Of a DNA stretch of 64,000 bases, positions 1-9,487 are shown in pieces; position 1 is the first letter of the stretch, and every line of letters starts with the position of its first letter. The notes beneath the pieces are model-generated. The model ran no database searches, was not told the DNA's origin, and saw only the letters and a list, made by a program, of their open reading frames with translations. The stretch covers positions 434,001-498,000 of the forward strand of contig NZ_NAEW01000003.1 in the NCBI RefSeq assembly GCF_002075345.1, given 5' to 3'. The stretch comes from Citrobacter braakii (lineage in GTDB: Bacteria > Pseudomonadota > Gammaproteobacteria > Enterobacterales > Enterobacteriaceae). The position numbers and the translations under genes were made by a program.

Positions 1-371
1 TGGTGAAAGTGAAAGGCACGCCGCTTGCCGATAACGACGATGTGGATGCTTTTGATTTTATTCGTACTATCGCCGTGGCGCGGATCATGATGCCGACTTC
101 ATATGTCCGTCTTTCAGCCGGACGCGAGCAGATGAACGAACAAACCCAGGCGATGTGCTTTATGGCCGGAGCTAACTCGATTTTCTACGGCTGCAAACTG
201 CTGACCACGCCGAACCCGAACGAAGATAAGGATTTGCTGTTGTTTCGCAAGCTGGGTCTCAATCCGCAGCAAACGGCGGTGCTGGCAGGCGATAACGAAC
301 AGCAGCAACGCCTGGAACAGGCGCTGCGTACCCCGGATACCGACGAATACTACAACGCGGCAACCGTATGA
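1..371 (+). CDS. bioB: Biotin synthase, C-terminal part (5' end outside window)
   Basis: Biotin synthase is the radical-SAM enzyme that inserts sulfur into dethiobiotin, the last step of biotin synthesis. Only the last 122 residues are present, in frame from base 3. They match the end of the E. coli protein almost residue for residue, including the [11 protein letters not shown] and YVRLSAGRE segments of the barrel and the GANSIFYG stretch. The radical-SAM cysteine motif lies upstream of the window. The TGA stop overlaps the bioF start (ATGA), so the two are translationally coupled in the bioBFCD operon. The divergent bioA promoter and operator are not visible here. Confidence 0.97.
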   Translation, partial: VKVKGTPLADNDDVDAFDFIRTIAVARIMMPTSYVRLSAGREQMNEQTQAMCFMAGANSIFYGCKLLTTPNPNEDKDLLLFRKLGLNPQQTAVLAGDNEQQQRLEQALRTPDTDEYYNAATV

Positions 372-1525
372 CCTGGCAGCAAAAAATAGACGATGCGTTA
401 ACGGCGCGTCGTCGTGCTGATGCGTTGCGTCGGCGCTATGCGGTGACGCAGGGCGCCGGTCGCTGGCTGCAGGCCGAAGGTCGCCAGTACCTGAACTTTT
501 CCAGCAACGACTACCTTGGCTTAAGCCACCATCCGCATATTATCTGCGCGTGGCAGCAAGGCGCTGAGCGTTTTGGCGTCGGCAGCGGCGGCTCGGGTCA
601 TGTGAGCGGTTATTCCGTTGCTCATCAGGCGCTGGAAGATGAGCTGGCGCAATGGCTCGGCTATTCCCGGGCGCTGCTGTTTATCTCCGGTTTTGCCGCT
701 AATCAGGCGGTCATTGCCGCGCTGATGGGCAAAGAGGACCGGATTGTTGCTGACCGACTCAGCCATGCCTCACTGCTGGAAGCTGCCAGCCATAGCCCTG
801 CCGTGCTACGTCGCTTTACCCATAACGATCCGCAACATCTGGAACGTCTGCTGACAACCCCCTGTCCGGGGCAACAACTCGTGGTCACTGAAGGTGTGTT
901 CAGCATGGATGGCGATAGCGCACCGCTGGCGGAAATTCACGCGGTAGCAGAGCGGCAGGGCGCGTGGTTGCTGGTGGATGATGCGCACGGGATTGGCGTC
1001 AGCGGTGAGGAAGGGCGCGGCTCGTGCTCCCGACAGCAGGTGAAACCCGAGCTGTTAGTGGTGACGTTTGGCAAAGGTTTTGGCGTCAGCGGCGCAGCAA
1101 TCTTGTGCTCAGACAGCGTGGCCGATTATCTGCTGCAGTTTGCCCGTCATCTGATCTACAGCACCAGTATGCCTCCGGCGCAGGCCCAGGCCTTGCGCGC
1201 CGCGCTGGAGGTGATCCGCAGCCGCGAAGGCGATGAGCGCAGAGAAAAACTGGCGATGCTGATCCAGCGTTTTCGCGCTGGGGTGAATACGCCGGACTTA
1301 ACGCTGGCGCAGTCAGACAGCGCCATTCAGCCACTGATCGTGGGCGACAATCATAAAGCCTTGCAACTGGCGGAGGCATTACGTCAACAGGGATGCTGGG
1401 TGACGGCTATTCGCCCACCGACGGTGCCGGTTGGTACGGCCAGGCTGCGGCTTACGCTGACCCAGGCGCATGAAGTCCAGGATATCGATCGCTTACTGGA
1501 GGTGCTGCATGGCGCAGGTCAATAA
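368..1525 (+). CDS. bioF: 8-amino-7-oxononanoate synthase (KAPA synthase)
   Basis: This PLP-dependent alpha-oxoamine synthase condenses pimeloyl-ACP with L-alanine to give KAPA in biotin synthesis. It has 385 residues, one more than the E. coli protein. Visible motifs are the N-terminal FSSNDYLGL segment, the glycine-rich [11 protein letters not shown] region, the VDDAHGIGV strand that contacts PLP, and [11 protein letters not shown] near residue 237 with the Schiff-base lysine. The start overlaps the bioB stop by 4 nt, and bioC begins 17 nt before its stop, so expression is coupled within the operon. Confidence 0.98.
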   Translation: MTWQQKIDDALTARRRADALRRRYAVTQGAGRWLQAEGRQYLNFSSNDYLGLSHHPHIICAWQQGAERFGVGSGGSGHVSGYSVAHQALEDELAQWLGYSRALLFISGFAANQAVIAALMGKEDRIVADRLSHASLLEAASHSPAVLRRFTHNDPQHLERLLTTPCPGQQLVVTEGVFSMDGDSAPLAEIHAVAERQGAWLLVDDAHGIGVSGEEGRGSCSRQQVKPELLVVTFGKGFGVSGAAILCSDSVADYLLQFARHLIYSTSMPPAQAQALRAALEVIRSREGDERREKLAMLIQRFRAGVNTPDLTLAQSDSAIQPLIVGDNHKALQLAEALRQQGCWVTAIRPPTVPVGTARLRLTLTQAHEVQDIDRLLEVLHGAGQ

Positions 1526-2264
1526 GCAGGCGATTGCTGCCGCGTTTGGCCGCGCGGCTACTCACTATGAGCAACACGCGGAACTCCAGCGTCAGAGCGC
1601 CGATGCGTTACTGGCACGACTCGATGGTCGGGCATTCTCTCAGGTTTTAGATGCGGGCTGCGGACCCGGGCGTATGAGCCGTTACTGGCGGGAGCAGGGG
1701 AGCGAGGTCTGCGCGCTGGATCTGTCGGCGCAAATGCTGACTGAAGCGCAGCGTCACGATGTCGCCCACCGCTATCTGTTGGCGGATATTGAAGCCATTC
1801 CGCAGGCTGCTGCTACTTTCGACCTGGCCTGGAGCAATCTGGCCGTACAGTGGTGCAGCGATCTGCGCGGCGCGTTACGTGAGCTTTACCGGGTGGTGCG
1901 TCCTGGCGGGATGGTGGCGTTTAGTACCCTGGCGCAGGGGTCAATGCCGGAACTTCGTCAGGCGTGGCGAGCAGTTGATGAGCGGGAGCACGCCAATCGT
2001 TTTTTGCCCGTGGAGCAACTGGAAAACACCCTGCATGGGTGGGACGTTGAATACCAGTCTCATGCCGTCACGCTGTGGTTTGACGATGCGCTGAGCGCCA
2101 TGCGCTCGCTGAAGGGCATTGGCGCGACGCATTTGCATGATGGCCGCGAGCCGCGCGTCCTCACCCGCTCACAGCTGCGCCAGCTACAGCTAGCCTGGCC
2201 CTGCCAGCAGGGGAAATATCCGCTGACCTATCATCTATTTTTGGGAGTGATTCAACGTGATTAA
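1509..2264 (+). CDS. bioC: Malonyl-ACP O-methyltransferase
   Basis: BioC is the SAM-dependent methyltransferase that methylates malonyl-ACP so that the fatty-acid enzymes can build the pimeloyl chain of biotin. The start at 1509 ([13 protein letters not shown]) matches the E. coli N-terminus and gives 251 residues, the same length. The SAM-binding motif I is VLDAGCGPG at about residues 44-52, followed by [11 protein letters not shown] and the [10 protein letters not shown] post-motif. It overlaps bioF by 17 nt and bioD by 8 nt. The central region ([21 protein letters not shown]) is more divergent from E. coli than the neighbouring genes are. Confidence 0.97.
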   Translation: MAQVNKQAIAAAFGRAATHYEQHAELQRQSADALLARLDGRAFSQVLDAGCGPGRMSRYWREQGSEVCALDLSAQMLTEAQRHDVAHRYLLADIEAIPQAAATFDLAWSNLAVQWCSDLRGALRELYRVVRPGGMVAFSTLAQGSMPELRQAWRAVDEREHANRFLPVEQLENTLHGWDVEYQSHAVTLWFDDALSAMRSLKGIGATHLHDGREPRVLTRSQLRQLQLAWPCQQGKYPLTYHLFLGVIQRD

Positions 2265-2955
2265 CACTTTTTTTGTCACCGGGACGGATACCGAAGTGGG
2301 GAAAACTATCGCCAGCTGTGCGTTGCTACAGGCGGCGGGGCAGAGGGGATTGCGAACCGTCGGCTATAAGCCAGTGGCGTCGGGCAGTGAAATGACGGTT
2401 GAAGGTCTGCGCAATAGCGATGCCCTGGCATTACAGCGCAACAGCGTTGTGACGGTGGACTATGCGGCTATCAACCCCTATACCTTCGCGGAACCTACCT
2501 CACCGCATATCATCAGCGCGGACGAAGGTCGCCCCATTCAGGCCTCTGTAATGTCTGCGGGTTTACGCGCGCTGGAACAACAGGCTGACTGGGTGCTGGT
2601 GGAAGGTGCTGGCGGGTGGTTTACGCCGCTTTCGCCAACGCTGAGTTTTGCTGATTGGGTAAAAACAGAGCAGTTGCCGGTTATTCTGGTGGTTGGCGTT
2701 AAGCTCGGCTGCATCAACCACGCTGTGCTGACCGCCCAGGCGGTGCAGCAGGCCGGACTGACGCTTGCCGGATGGGTCGCCAATGATGTGACGCCACCTG
2801 GCAAGCGTCATGCTGAATATATGGCAACGCTCAGGCGTGTGCTTGCGGCTCCGCTGCTGGGGGAAATTCCCTGGCTGGCAGAAGAGCCGGAGCGGGCATC
2901 GACAGGACGTTATATCGATCTTAGCGTTTTGTCTGTAGCGCCCCCCAGTCGGTGA
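2257..2955 (+). CDS. bioD: ATP-dependent dethiobiotin synthetase
   Basis: BioD carboxylates and closes DAPA to dethiobiotin using ATP and CO2. It is a P-loop protein with the motif GTDTEVGKT near the N-terminus, then YKPVASGS and VEGAGGW. The best start is GTG at 2257, with GGAG at 2243-2246; the opening [11 protein letters not shown] aligns with the E. coli MSKRYFVTGTD. At 232 residues it is a few longer than the 225 of E. coli, because the C-terminus runs on past IDLSVL. That tail overlaps by 35 bp the 3' end of the convergent ABC ATPase gene. It is the last gene of bioBFCD. Confidence 0.97.
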   Translation: MINTFFVTGTDTEVGKTIASCALLQAAGQRGLRTVGYKPVASGSEMTVEGLRNSDALALQRNSVVTVDYAAINPYTFAEPTSPHIISADEGRPIQASVMSAGLRALEQQADWVLVEGAGGWFTPLSPTLSFADWVKTEQLPVILVVGVKLGCINHAVLTAQAVQQAGLTLAGWVANDVTPPGKRHAEYMATLRRVLAAPLLGEIPWLAEEPERASTGRYIDLSVLSVAPPSR

Positions 2956-3643
2956 TTAGCGGGTTGCTGAGCTGTGTGATTTGCCCCTGAGCCACGTTGC
3001 GCCCACGGTGTAACAGGCAGTAGCAGTCAGCGACCCGACGAATAAACGGCAGGCTCTGCTCCGCGAGCATTATGGCGATGCCGAGCTCCTGGCTTAACCT
3101 TACCACCAGGTTCCCCAGTTTGTGGATATATGCCTGGCCACTTCCCCGCGTGGGCTCATCGAGGATCAGCAGGCGCGGGCGTGTGACCAGCGCGCTGGCG
3201 AGCGCAAGCTGGTGCTGATCATCTTCCGATAATGCCGCCCCTTTGGCCTGACGCAGTACGAACAACTGTGGAAACAGGCGGTAAATATCACTGCTGTTCA
3301 TCGTTTCGCTTTCCTCAACCGCCTGGCGCGCAATATGCAGATTTTCCTCTACCGTCAATTGCGAAAAAATCCGTCTCTCTTGTGAAACGTAGTTAATGCC
3401 CAGCGCGATGCGATTTGCCGCCGGAATGGGACTCAGGTCGCGCGGTGGTGCGCCAGCCTGATGCCAGAACATGGTGCCGCTTTCGATCGGTAAATTGCCG
3501 ATAATGCAATTGGTCAGTGTAGTCTTTCCCATCCCTGGAAGCCCCAACACACCGGTACATTTACCGGGCAGCAGGTCGAGATCCACATCCCATAGGGAGT
3601 GTTGATTACCGTAATAATGATTCACTGCGCGAAGACTCAACAT
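2921..3643 (-). CDS. Orphan LivF/UrtE-like ABC ATP-binding protein with degenerate signature motif
   Basis: This single ABC ATPase domain resembles the UrtE/LivF subunits of urea and branched-chain amino-acid importers: an N-terminal NHYYGNQHSL strand, Walker A GLPGMGKT (residues 34-41), a Q-loop at YVSQERRIF, and Walker B LLILDEPT (158-165). The start at 3643 is preceded by GGAGGA six bases upstream and gives 240 residues, normal for the family; an in-frame ATG at 3658 lacks such a site. The ABC signature, normally LSGGQ, reads LSEDDQ (138-143), so ATP hydrolysis by a canonical dimer is doubtful. No permease or binding protein lies nearby. E. coli K-12 has no gene here as far as I recall. 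The true substrate or function is unknown; it may be a relic or a regulatory ATPase. Confidence 0.8.
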   Translation of the reverse strand: MLSLRAVNHYYGNQHSLWDVDLDLLPGKCTGVLGLPGMGKTTLTNCIIGNLPIESGTMFWHQAGAPPRDLSPIPAANRIALGINYVSQERRIFSQLTVEENLHIARQAVEESETMNSSDIYRLFPQLFVLRQAKGAALSEDDQHQLALASALVTRPRLLILDEPTRGSGQAYIHKLGNLVVRLSQELGIAIMLAEQSLPFIRRVADCYCLLHRGRNVAQGQITQLSNPLITDWGALQTKR

Positions 3644-3995
3644 AGATTCCTCCAGCATGATGCTATCCGCCCCACGTACAGGTCGTCGGAAGAAAATTGC
3701 AATTCTCTTGCCAGAAGAGGGATTGGGGTCAAAAAACAGCAGGAGAGTGTGCCGCGCAGGCGGTAACGTCTGGCTAGCCGGAGGGCTGGCGTTGTTTTGT
3801 GCACATTGCCAGTGCCTGGCGGTGTCGTAATGGTGCAGGCAAGAAAATGATGAAAATGCGAGCAAGATCCCGGCCATTCCAGGCCGCTTCGTTAGCTGAT
3901 AAATATCAAAAAATAGCGATAAATTTTTTTTATCCCTCCGGAAAAGGGAGTGAGGGCGTTTTTGCCAGGCTACAGTCCATACGGGCTGGAGGCAG

Positions 3996-4018
3996 TTATC
4001 CACTATTCCTGTGGATAA
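3996..4018. promoter_or_regulatory. Inverted pair of DnaA-like boxes upstream of uvrB
   Basis: TTATCCACT and TGTGGATAA face each other across 5 bp. The second is the reverse complement of a perfect consensus DnaA box (TTATCCACA); the first differs at the last base. The position is about 400 bp upstream of uvrB. DnaA binding here is an inference from the sequence only. Confidence 0.55.
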
Positions 4019-4320
4019 CCTTGTGTATTAGAGTTAGAAAACACAATGTAAGCGAGAGAAGACGCGGCCTGCGACTAAATTGATGCGAAAGACGGCTCGG
4101 GATAATAGTCATTAAATTACAGAATGTTAGATAAAATCAATGGCTGTCGCAGAAGTGTCATGCGTTGCCACAAAACTTTCATCGGGCAGCTTGACAAATG
4201 TTAAAAAAGTCATTGCTTTGGGGATAACACGTTTTTGCTGGTGTTTTATCTTGTCTGAGGCCAAATTTTAGCCTGCAGTCACGGTCATTCTGATGGCGTA
4301 TCAGAAATATTCTGGTGCGT

Positions 4321-4340
4321 TACTGTTTTTTCATCCAGTA
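4321..4340 (+). promoter_or_regulatory. LexA (SOS) box of uvrB
   Basis: TACTGTTTTTTCATCCAGTA fits the 20-bp LexA consensus (CTG-N10-CAG) and corresponds to the known uvrB operator of E. coli. It lies about 75 bp upstream of the uvrB ATG and just upstream of the proximal promoter. Confidence 0.92.
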
Positions 4341-4347
4341 TATTTTA

Positions 4348-4376
4348 CTGGCAAAATATACGACTGCGAGTAAAAT
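4348..4376 (+). promoter_or_regulatory. Proximal sigma-70 promoter of uvrB
   Basis: A -35 hexamer CTGGCA (4348-4353) and a -10 hexamer TAAAAT (4371-4376) are separated by 17 bp. The arrangement matches the LexA-independent proximal promoter of E. coli uvrB, with the LexA box immediately upstream. Confidence 0.7.
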
Positions 4377-4413
4377 TACACACCTGCCCGCCCATTGCTT
4401 CAGGTAGCTGCTC

Positions 4414-6435
4414 ATGAGTAAACCGTTCAAACTAAATTCCGCTTTTAAACCCTCTGGCGATCAGCCTGAGGCTATTCGCCGTCTGGAAGAAGGGCTGGAG
4501 GATGGTCTGGCGCATCAGACGCTGCTGGGGGTGACGGGCTCGGGGAAGACATTCACCATCGCTAACGTAATTGCGGACTTGCAGCGGCCTACCATGGTGC
4601 TGGCTCCCAATAAGACGCTGGCCGCGCAGTTGTACGGTGAGATGAAAGAGTTCTTCCCGGATAACGCGGTGGAGTATTTCGTCTCCTACTACGACTATTA
4701 TCAACCGGAAGCCTACGTTCCAAGTTCTGACACCTTCATCGAGAAGGATGCCTCGGTTAACGAACATATTGAGCAGATGCGTCTGTCAGCGACCAAAGCG
4801 CTGCTGGAACGTCGGGATGTCGTTGTCGTCGCGTCAGTTTCCGCTATCTATGGTTTGGGCGATCCGGATCTGTATCTGAAAATGATGCTGCATCTGACGG
4901 TAGGGATGATTATCGACCAGCGTGCGATCCTGCGCCGCCTGGCGGAACTGCAATATACCCGCAACGATCAGGCATTTCAGCGCGGAACCTTCCGCGTGCG
5001 TGGTGAAGTGATCGACATTTTCCCGGCTGAATCCGACGACATTGCGCTGCGCGTGGAACTGTTTGATGAAGAGGTCGAACGTTTATCGCTGTTTGACCCG
5101 CTTACCGGGCAGGTTGAATCCACGATTTCGCGCTACACCATCTATCCTAAAACGCACTACGTGACGCCGCGCGAACGTATCGTGCAGGCGATGGAAGAAA
5201 TCAAAGTTGAGCTGGCAGAGCGGCGCAAGGTCCTGCTGGCAAATAACAAACTGCTGGAAGAACAGCGGCTAAGTCAGCGTACGCAGTTCGATCTGGAAAT
5301 GATGAATGAGCTGGGTTACTGCTCGGGGATTGAAAACTACTCCCGCTATCTGTCCGGGCGTGGCCCCGGCGAGCCGCCGCCGACGTTGTTTGATTACCTG
5401 CCTGCCGACGGCCTGCTGGTGGTGGATGAATCCCACGTCACTATCCCGCAAATTGGCGGTATGTATCGTGGTGACCGGGCGCGTAAAGAGACTCTGGTCG
5501 AATACGGATTCCGTCTGCCGTCGGCGCTGGATAACCGTCCGCTTAAATTTGAAGAGTTTGAAGCGCTGGCCCCGCAGACCATCTACGTCTCAGCGACGCC
5601 GGGCAACTATGAGCTGGAGAAATCCGGTGATGACGTCGTCGATCAGGTAGTACGACCGACCGGCCTGCTGGATCCGATCATTGAGGTACGCCCGGTGGCG
5701 ACGCAGGTTGACGATCTGCTGTCTGAGATCCGCATCCGTGCGGCGATTAACGAACGTGTGCTGGTCACTACGCTCACGAAACGGATGGCAGAGGATCTCA
5801 CCGAATACCTCGAAGAGCACGGTGAGCGGGTGCGCTATCTGCACTCAGACATCGATACCGTGGAACGTATGGAAATCATTCGTGACCTGCGTCTGGGCGA
5901 GTTTGACGTGCTGGTGGGTATCAACCTGTTACGTGAGGGTCTGGATATGCCTGAGGTCTCACTGGTGGCGATTCTGGACGCAGACAAAGAAGGGTTCCTG
6001 CGTTCGGAACGTTCGCTTATTCAGACCATCGGTCGTGCGGCGCGTAATATCAACGGGAAGGCTATTCTCTACGGCGACAAAATTACCGCCTCAATGGCTA
6101 AGGCGATAGGTGAAACTGAACGCCGTCGTGAGAAACAGCAGCTCTACAACGAAGAACACGGTATTACGCCGCAGGGGCTGAACAAGAAAGTGGTCGATAT
6201 TCTGGCGCTGGGTCAGAATATTGCGAAGACTAAGGCGAAAGGCAAAGGGAAGTCACGCGCAGGCGCGAAGTCTGAAATTGTCGAACTGGATATGACGCCA
6301 AAAGCGCTGCAGCAGAAGATTCATGAGCTGGAAGGGCAGATGATGCAGCATGCGCAGAATCTTGAATTTGAAGAGGCTGCGACAATCCGCGACCAGTTGC
6401 ATCAGTTGCGCGAGTTGTTTATCGCGGCATCGTAA
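4414..6435 (+). CDS. uvrB: Excinuclease ABC subunit B
   Basis: UvrB is the damage-verifying helicase-like subunit of nucleotide excision repair; it is loaded by UvrA and recruits UvrC. The 673 residues equal the E. coli length. Walker A GVTGSGKT is at residues 39-46, the beta-hairpin that clamps DNA is around [12 protein letters not shown], Walker B-type DESH is near residue 338, helicase motifs VI include QTIGRAAR, and the C-terminal UVR coiled-coil ([13 protein letters not shown]) binds UvrC. A LexA box and a promoter lie directly upstream, so SOS induction is expected. A short linker near residues 605-625 is more divergent than the rest. Confidence 0.99.
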   Translation: MSKPFKLNSAFKPSGDQPEAIRRLEEGLEDGLAHQTLLGVTGSGKTFTIANVIADLQRPTMVLAPNKTLAAQLYGEMKEFFPDNAVEYFVSYYDYYQPEAYVPSSDTFIEKDASVNEHIEQMRLSATKALLERRDVVVVASVSAIYGLGDPDLYLKMMLHLTVGMIIDQRAILRRLAELQYTRNDQAFQRGTFRVRGEVIDIFPAESDDIALRVELFDEEVERLSLFDPLTGQVESTISRYTIYPKTHYVTPRERIVQAMEEIKVELAERRKVLLANNKLLEEQRLSQRTQFDLEMMNELGYCSGIENYSRYLSGRGPGEPPPTLFDYLPADGLLVVDESHVTIPQIGGMYRGDRARKETLVEYGFRLPSALDNRPLKFEEFEALAPQTIYVSATPGNYELEKSGDDVVDQVVRPTGLLDPIIEVRPVATQVDDLLSEIRIRAAINERVLVTTLTKRMAEDLTEYLEEHGERVRYLHSDIDTVERMEIIRDLRLGEFDVLVGINLLREGLDMPEVSLVAILDADKEGFLRSERSLIQTIGRAARNINGKAILYGDKITASMAKAIGETERRREKQQLYNEEHGITPQGLNKKVVDILALGQNIAKTKAKGKGKSRAGAKSEIVELDMTPKALQQKIHELEGQMMQHAQNLEFEEAATIRDQLHQLRELFIAAS

Positions 6436-6460
6436 GATTGTACCGGAGGCGGGGGAACCC

Positions 6461-6520
6461 CCTCATCCGGCCTGTGGGAGTAGATCGCGTTTGTAGGCCT
6501 GATAAGCGCAGCCCATCAGG
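6461..6520. repeat. REP-like element between convergent uvrB and ybhK
   Basis: The 94-bp gap holds a degenerate REP/BIME remnant: ATCCGGCC at the left, then GTAGGCCTGATAAGCGC followed by CCATCAGG, where CCTGAT and ATCAGG can pair. Just before it, GGGGG-AA-CCCCC could form a small hairpin. No U-tract follows, so it is not a clear terminator. Confidence 0.5.
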
Positions 6521-6529
6521 TAATTCCAC

Positions 6530-7438
6530 TTACCCCAGCGCCTGTACCGCTTTCTCCAGCGCGTAATGCAATAGCTGGCGGTCATGGCGGTAGGGAATGT
6601 CGCTGGCTTCCAGCACTTCCTGAATAACAACGCGGTCGGTAACGGTGGATACATCTACTTTCGGGCCCACAACCACCGCATCAATTACTTTCCTGCCAAC
6701 GTACTGTTCAATGATTGCCAGCTTATCGTTAAGCGTCAGGCTGGCTGCTGGCAGGCTTAATTCACGACCCAGATTGCCGATGTAGACCATCGGGGCAGGT
6801 GTGCGACGTAATGCCTGCGCCAATTCGTCGAGCAGCAGGAGCGGCATCAGGCTGGTGTAAAAACTGCCGGGTCCGATCAAAATCAAATCCGCTTCGGCGA
6901 TAGCTTCAACTGCCTCCCGCGTGGTGGGGACTTTTGGCGACAGCATCAGTTCCTGAGGCGGGATGGTGAGCTGATCGATATTCACTTCGCCATAGACTTC
7001 ATGTCCCTGATCGTCGATAGCCATCAGATCCACCGGCAGCTCCGACATCGGAATTAAATGCGCATCAACTTTCAGCAGGCTACGAATTAAATTGATGGCT
7101 TCCAGAGGCCGCACACTGAGGTGATCGAGCGCCTTTAACATCAGATTTCCGAGGTTATGCCCGGAAAGCTCACCATTACCGCCAAAACGATACTCAAACA
7201 TGGCGGATGCAACGCTGGGTTGAGTAATTAACTGGTTCAGACAGTTACGCATGTCTCCCCAGGCAATGCCTCCTTCAGAGCGACGAATACGACCTGTCGA
7301 CCCGCCGTTATCGGTCGTGGTGACGATCCCCGTCAGGCGTGAACCTAAAGGGGAAAGAGAGGAGAGAACGCGTCCCAATCCATGCCCTCCGCCGAGAGCG
7401 ACAACGCGGTCCAGATCTGCCAGCGTGCGAGTGCGCAT
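6530..7438 (-). CDS. ybhK: YvcK/CofD-like gluconeogenesis-factor family protein
   Basis: This protein belongs to the UPF0052/CofD-like family, which in other bacteria (YvcK of Bacillus) is linked to growth on gluconeogenic carbon sources and cell-wall balance; the reaction is not established. The start at 7438 ([22 protein letters not shown]) gives 302 residues, matching E. coli. It shows the nucleotide-binding GGGHGLGRV loop, [14 protein letters not shown], and [13 protein letters not shown]. The gene runs divergently from moaA across a 525-bp regulatory region and converges on uvrB. Confidence 0.93.
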   Translation of the reverse strand: MRTRTLADLDRVVALGGGHGLGRVLSSLSPLGSRLTGIVTTTDNGGSTGRIRRSEGGIAWGDMRNCLNQLITQPSVASAMFEYRFGGNGELSGHNLGNLMLKALDHLSVRPLEAINLIRSLLKVDAHLIPMSELPVDLMAIDDQGHEVYGEVNIDQLTIPPQELMLSPKVPTTREAVEAIAEADLILIGPGSFYTSLMPLLLLDELAQALRRTPAPMVYIGNLGRELSLPAASLTLNDKLAIIEQYVGRKVIDAVVVGPKVDVSTVTDRVVIQEVLEASDIPYRHDRQLLHYALEKAVQALG

Positions 7439-7635
7439 ATATTTTCCTGATATCAATTGATCGGCGCTACAGTAACGTAAATAGTGTGTTTTCAGCAATT
7501 ATCCAGGCGGAATCTGGCGTAATTTTTTTCTGCGATCTACTCCTTTCTGACGAGATTCACCTGCTGGCAAGATGATGTATATCAATGCAAAACTGTGGTT
7601 TTTGCTTATTCTGTAGCGAAATTGCACGATCATGT

Positions 7636-7659
7636 CGCTATGTATGTATTTATACAACG
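7636..7659. promoter_or_regulatory. Probable ModE (molybdate sensor) binding site
   Basis: CGCTATGTA and TATACAACG flank a 6-bp spacer, fitting the ModE pattern of CG-N-TAT half sites with inverted symmetry. ModE-molybdate is known to activate moaA in E. coli, and the site lies about 300 bp upstream of the moaA ATG, ahead of the leader RNA. The call rests on motif and context; several positions deviate from consensus. Confidence 0.55.
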
Positions 7660-7719
7660 AAAGTGTACATGGCAAAAGCGTCATTTACACGCTAGTATCG
7701 GCATAACCACAATGTACTC

Positions 7720-7835
7720 TGAATAATTTGAGTTGCAGGAAGGCAGTGAGCGAGAAAATCCCCCGTAAGCGGACATAAGTACGTGACTGGGGTGAACGAA
7801 TAAAGCCCACGCTTCTGCAATTTGAAGTATGACGA
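7720..7835. repeat. Possible enterobacterial intergenic repeat element
   Basis: The segment beginning TTTGAGTTGCAGGAAGGC, passing through GTGACTGGGGTGAACGA and ending TTTGAAGTATGACGAG, resembles an intergenic element I recall from several places in enterobacterial genomes. TTGCAG near its left end and CTGCAA near its right end are inverted copies. No second copy occurs in this window, so repetition cannot be shown here. Confidence 0.35.
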
Positions 7836-7854
7836 GAATAAACACTCTAGCCTC

Positions 7855-7962
7855 TGCACCTGGGTCAAATGATACGGTGCTTTGGCCGTGACAATACTTG
7901 AATAAGTTTGTCACCAGGGCGTAGGAAGAAATGACTACGTCTCCCGTATTTGGAAAGGTGTA
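7855..7962 (+). ncRNA. Moco (molybdenum cofactor) riboswitch in the moaA leader
   Basis: The leader matches the Moco RNA motif that controls moaABCDE in E. coli. The closing helix pairs TGCACC (7855-7860) with GGTGTA (7957-7962), and ATACGG pairs with CCGTAT further in. Internal arms include GTGACAATACTTG opposite GTTTGTCAC and GCGTAG opposite CTACGT. The Shine-Dalgarno stretch GGAAAGG lies inside the closing helix, four bases from the moaA ATG, so folding should block translation when cofactor is plentiful. Confidence 0.92.
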
Positions 7963-7963
7963 C

Positions 7964-8953
7964 ATGGGCTCTCAACTTACCGATGCTTTCGCACGTAAGT
8001 TTTACTACTTACGTTTGTCGATTACCGATGTGTGTAACTTTCGTTGCACCTACTGCCTGCCGGATGGCTATAAGCCCGGCGGTGTCACCAATAACGGCTT
8101 TTTGACCGTTGATGAAATTCGCCGCGTCACGCGCGCGTTCGCCAGTCTGGGAACGGAAAAAGTGCGTCTGACAGGGGGCGAACCTTCATTGCGTCGCGAC
8201 TTTACCGACATTATCGCCGCCGTGCGCGAAAACGATGCCATCCGTCAGATTGCGGTGACCACTAATGGTTATCGTCTGGCGCGTGATGCCGCTGCCTGGC
8301 GCGATGCCGGACTGACCGCACTGAACGTCAGCGTCGACAGCCTCGATGCCCGTCAGTTTCACGCCATTACCGGGCAGGACAAATTTCAGCAGGTGATGGC
8401 AGGCATTGACGCCGCCTTTGATGCGGGTTTTGAAAAAGTGAAAGTCAATACCGTGCTGATGCGCGACGTAAACCATCATCAACTGGACACCTTCCTGGCG
8501 TGGGTTCAGCCCCGTCCTATCCAACTACGCTTTATTGAACTGATGGAAACGGGCGAGGGCAGCTCTCTCTTCCGTAAACACCATATCTCAGGCCAGGTCC
8601 TGCGTGATGAGCTGTTGCGTCGCGGCTGGATCCACCAGATCCGACAGCGCAGCGACGGCCCGGCTCAGGTTTTCTGTCATCCTGACTATGCTGGTGAAAT
8701 TGGTCTGATCATGCCTTATGAGAAAGACTTCTGCGCCACCTGCAACCGTCTGCGCGTTTCCTCTGTCGGCAAACTGCATCTGTGTTTATTTGGTGAAGGC
8801 GGCGTAAGCCTGCGTGATTTGCTGGAAGATGACGCTCAGCAGTCGGCGCTGGAAGAACGCATTTCCGCCGCGCTGCTGGAGAAAAAGCAGACTCATTTCC
8901 TGCATCAGAACAATACCGGTATTACGCAAAACTTATCTTACATTGGCGGCTGA
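7964..8953 (+). CDS. moaA: GTP 3',8-cyclase (molybdenum cofactor biosynthesis protein A)
   Basis: MoaA is the radical-SAM enzyme that starts molybdopterin synthesis by rearranging GTP to 3',8-cyclo-GTP. The start at 7964 ([16 protein letters not shown]) gives 329 residues, as in E. coli; an in-frame ATG at 7931 lies inside the riboswitch. The N-terminal 4Fe-4S motif is C24-x3-C28-x2-C31; [11 protein letters not shown] binds SAM. The second cluster uses cysteines in FCATCNRLR and LHLCLFG (about 257, 260, 274). The C-terminal GG needed for activity is present (YIGG). It is the first gene of moaABCDE. Confidence 0.98.
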   Translation: MGSQLTDAFARKFYYLRLSITDVCNFRCTYCLPDGYKPGGVTNNGFLTVDEIRRVTRAFASLGTEKVRLTGGEPSLRRDFTDIIAAVRENDAIRQIAVTTNGYRLARDAAAWRDAGLTALNVSVDSLDARQFHAITGQDKFQQVMAGIDAAFDAGFEKVKVNTVLMRDVNHHQLDTFLAWVQPRPIQLRFIELMETGEGSSLFRKHHISGQVLRDELLRRGWIHQIRQRSDGPAQVFCHPDYAGEIGLIMPYEKDFCATCNRLRVSSVGKLHLCLFGEGGVSLRDLLEDDAQQSALEERISAALLEKKQTHFLHQNNTGITQNLSYIGG

Positions 8954-8972
8954 TCGCTAAAAGGAGTTTTTC

Positions 8973-9485
8973 ATGAGTCAGGTAAGCGCTGAATTTATCC
9001 CGACACGCATTGCTATTCTTACTGTTTCCAACCGTCGCGGCGAAGAAGATGACACCTCCGGCCATTATCTGCGTGACTCGGCGCAAGAGGCGGGTCATCA
9101 GATTGTCGACAAGGCGATTGTCAAAGAGAACCGCTACGCCATTCGCGCCCAGGTTTCTGCATGGATTGCCAGTGAGGATGTGCAGGTCGTGCTCATTACA
9201 GGCGGCACGGGCTTAACCGAAGGGGACCAGGCGCCAGAAGCGCTGCAACCGCTGTTCGACAGAGAAGTCGAAGGGTTTGGTGAAGTATTCCGTATGCTGT
9301 CGTTTGAAGAGATTGGCACCGCGACGCTGCAATCCCGGGCGATTGCCGGAGTGGCCAACAAAACGCTGATTTTCGCCATGCCGGGGTCGACTAAGGCGTG
9401 TCGTACCGCATGGGAAAATATCATTGCGCCGCAGCTCGATGCCCGTACGCGTCCGTGTAATTTCCACCCACATTTGAAGAAATAA
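8973..9485 (+). CDS. moaB: Molybdenum cofactor biosynthesis protein B (MogA-like)
   Basis: MoaB belongs to the MogA/MoeA-N family that binds molybdopterin; in E. coli its role is dispensable or overlapping with MogA. It has 170 residues with the family motifs [25 protein letters not shown] and [11 protein letters not shown]. An AAAAGGAG sequence precedes the ATG, 19 nt after the moaA stop. moaC begins 2 nt after its stop. Confidence 0.97.
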   Translation: MSQVSAEFIPTRIAILTVSNRRGEEDDTSGHYLRDSAQEAGHQIVDKAIVKENRYAIRAQVSAWIASEDVQVVLITGGTGLTEGDQAPEALQPLFDREVEGFGEVFRMLSFEEIGTATLQSRAIAGVANKTLIFAMPGSTKACRTAWENIIAPQLDARTRPCNFHPHLKK

Positions 9486-9487
9486 GT

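Larger units (their letters stand above)
3644..4413. other. 770-bp intergenic region, upstream of uvrB and of the orphan ATPase gene
   Basis: No convincing gene is seen. The stretch holds an inverted pair of DnaA-like boxes (3996-4018), a LexA box and a sigma-70 promoter close to uvrB, listed separately. The part between about 4080 and 4320 is AT-rich and includes a TTGACA at 4192-4197, but no good partner -10 at 17 bp was found. Confidence 0.6.
7439..7854. other. ybhK-moaA intergenic region, part upstream of the riboswitch
   Basis: No gene is supported. It contains a ModE-like dyad at 7636-7659 and a roughly 110-bp repeat-like segment at 7720-7835, each listed separately; the remainder presumably carries the divergent promoters. 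Confidence 0.5.

Noticed and set aside
3644-4003. Upstream in-frame extension of the orphan ATPase gene to 4003.
   Set aside because: The added 120 residues are low in family similarity, while ATG 3643 has a strong ribosome site and gives the normal family length.
4192-4230. TTGACA upstream of uvrB as a promoter -35.
   Set aside because: No acceptable -10 hexamer at 16-18 bp.
5306-6109. Long open frames overlapping uvrB in other frames.
   Set aside because: They are shadow frames of a conserved coding gene with arginine- and tryptophan-rich nonsense translations.
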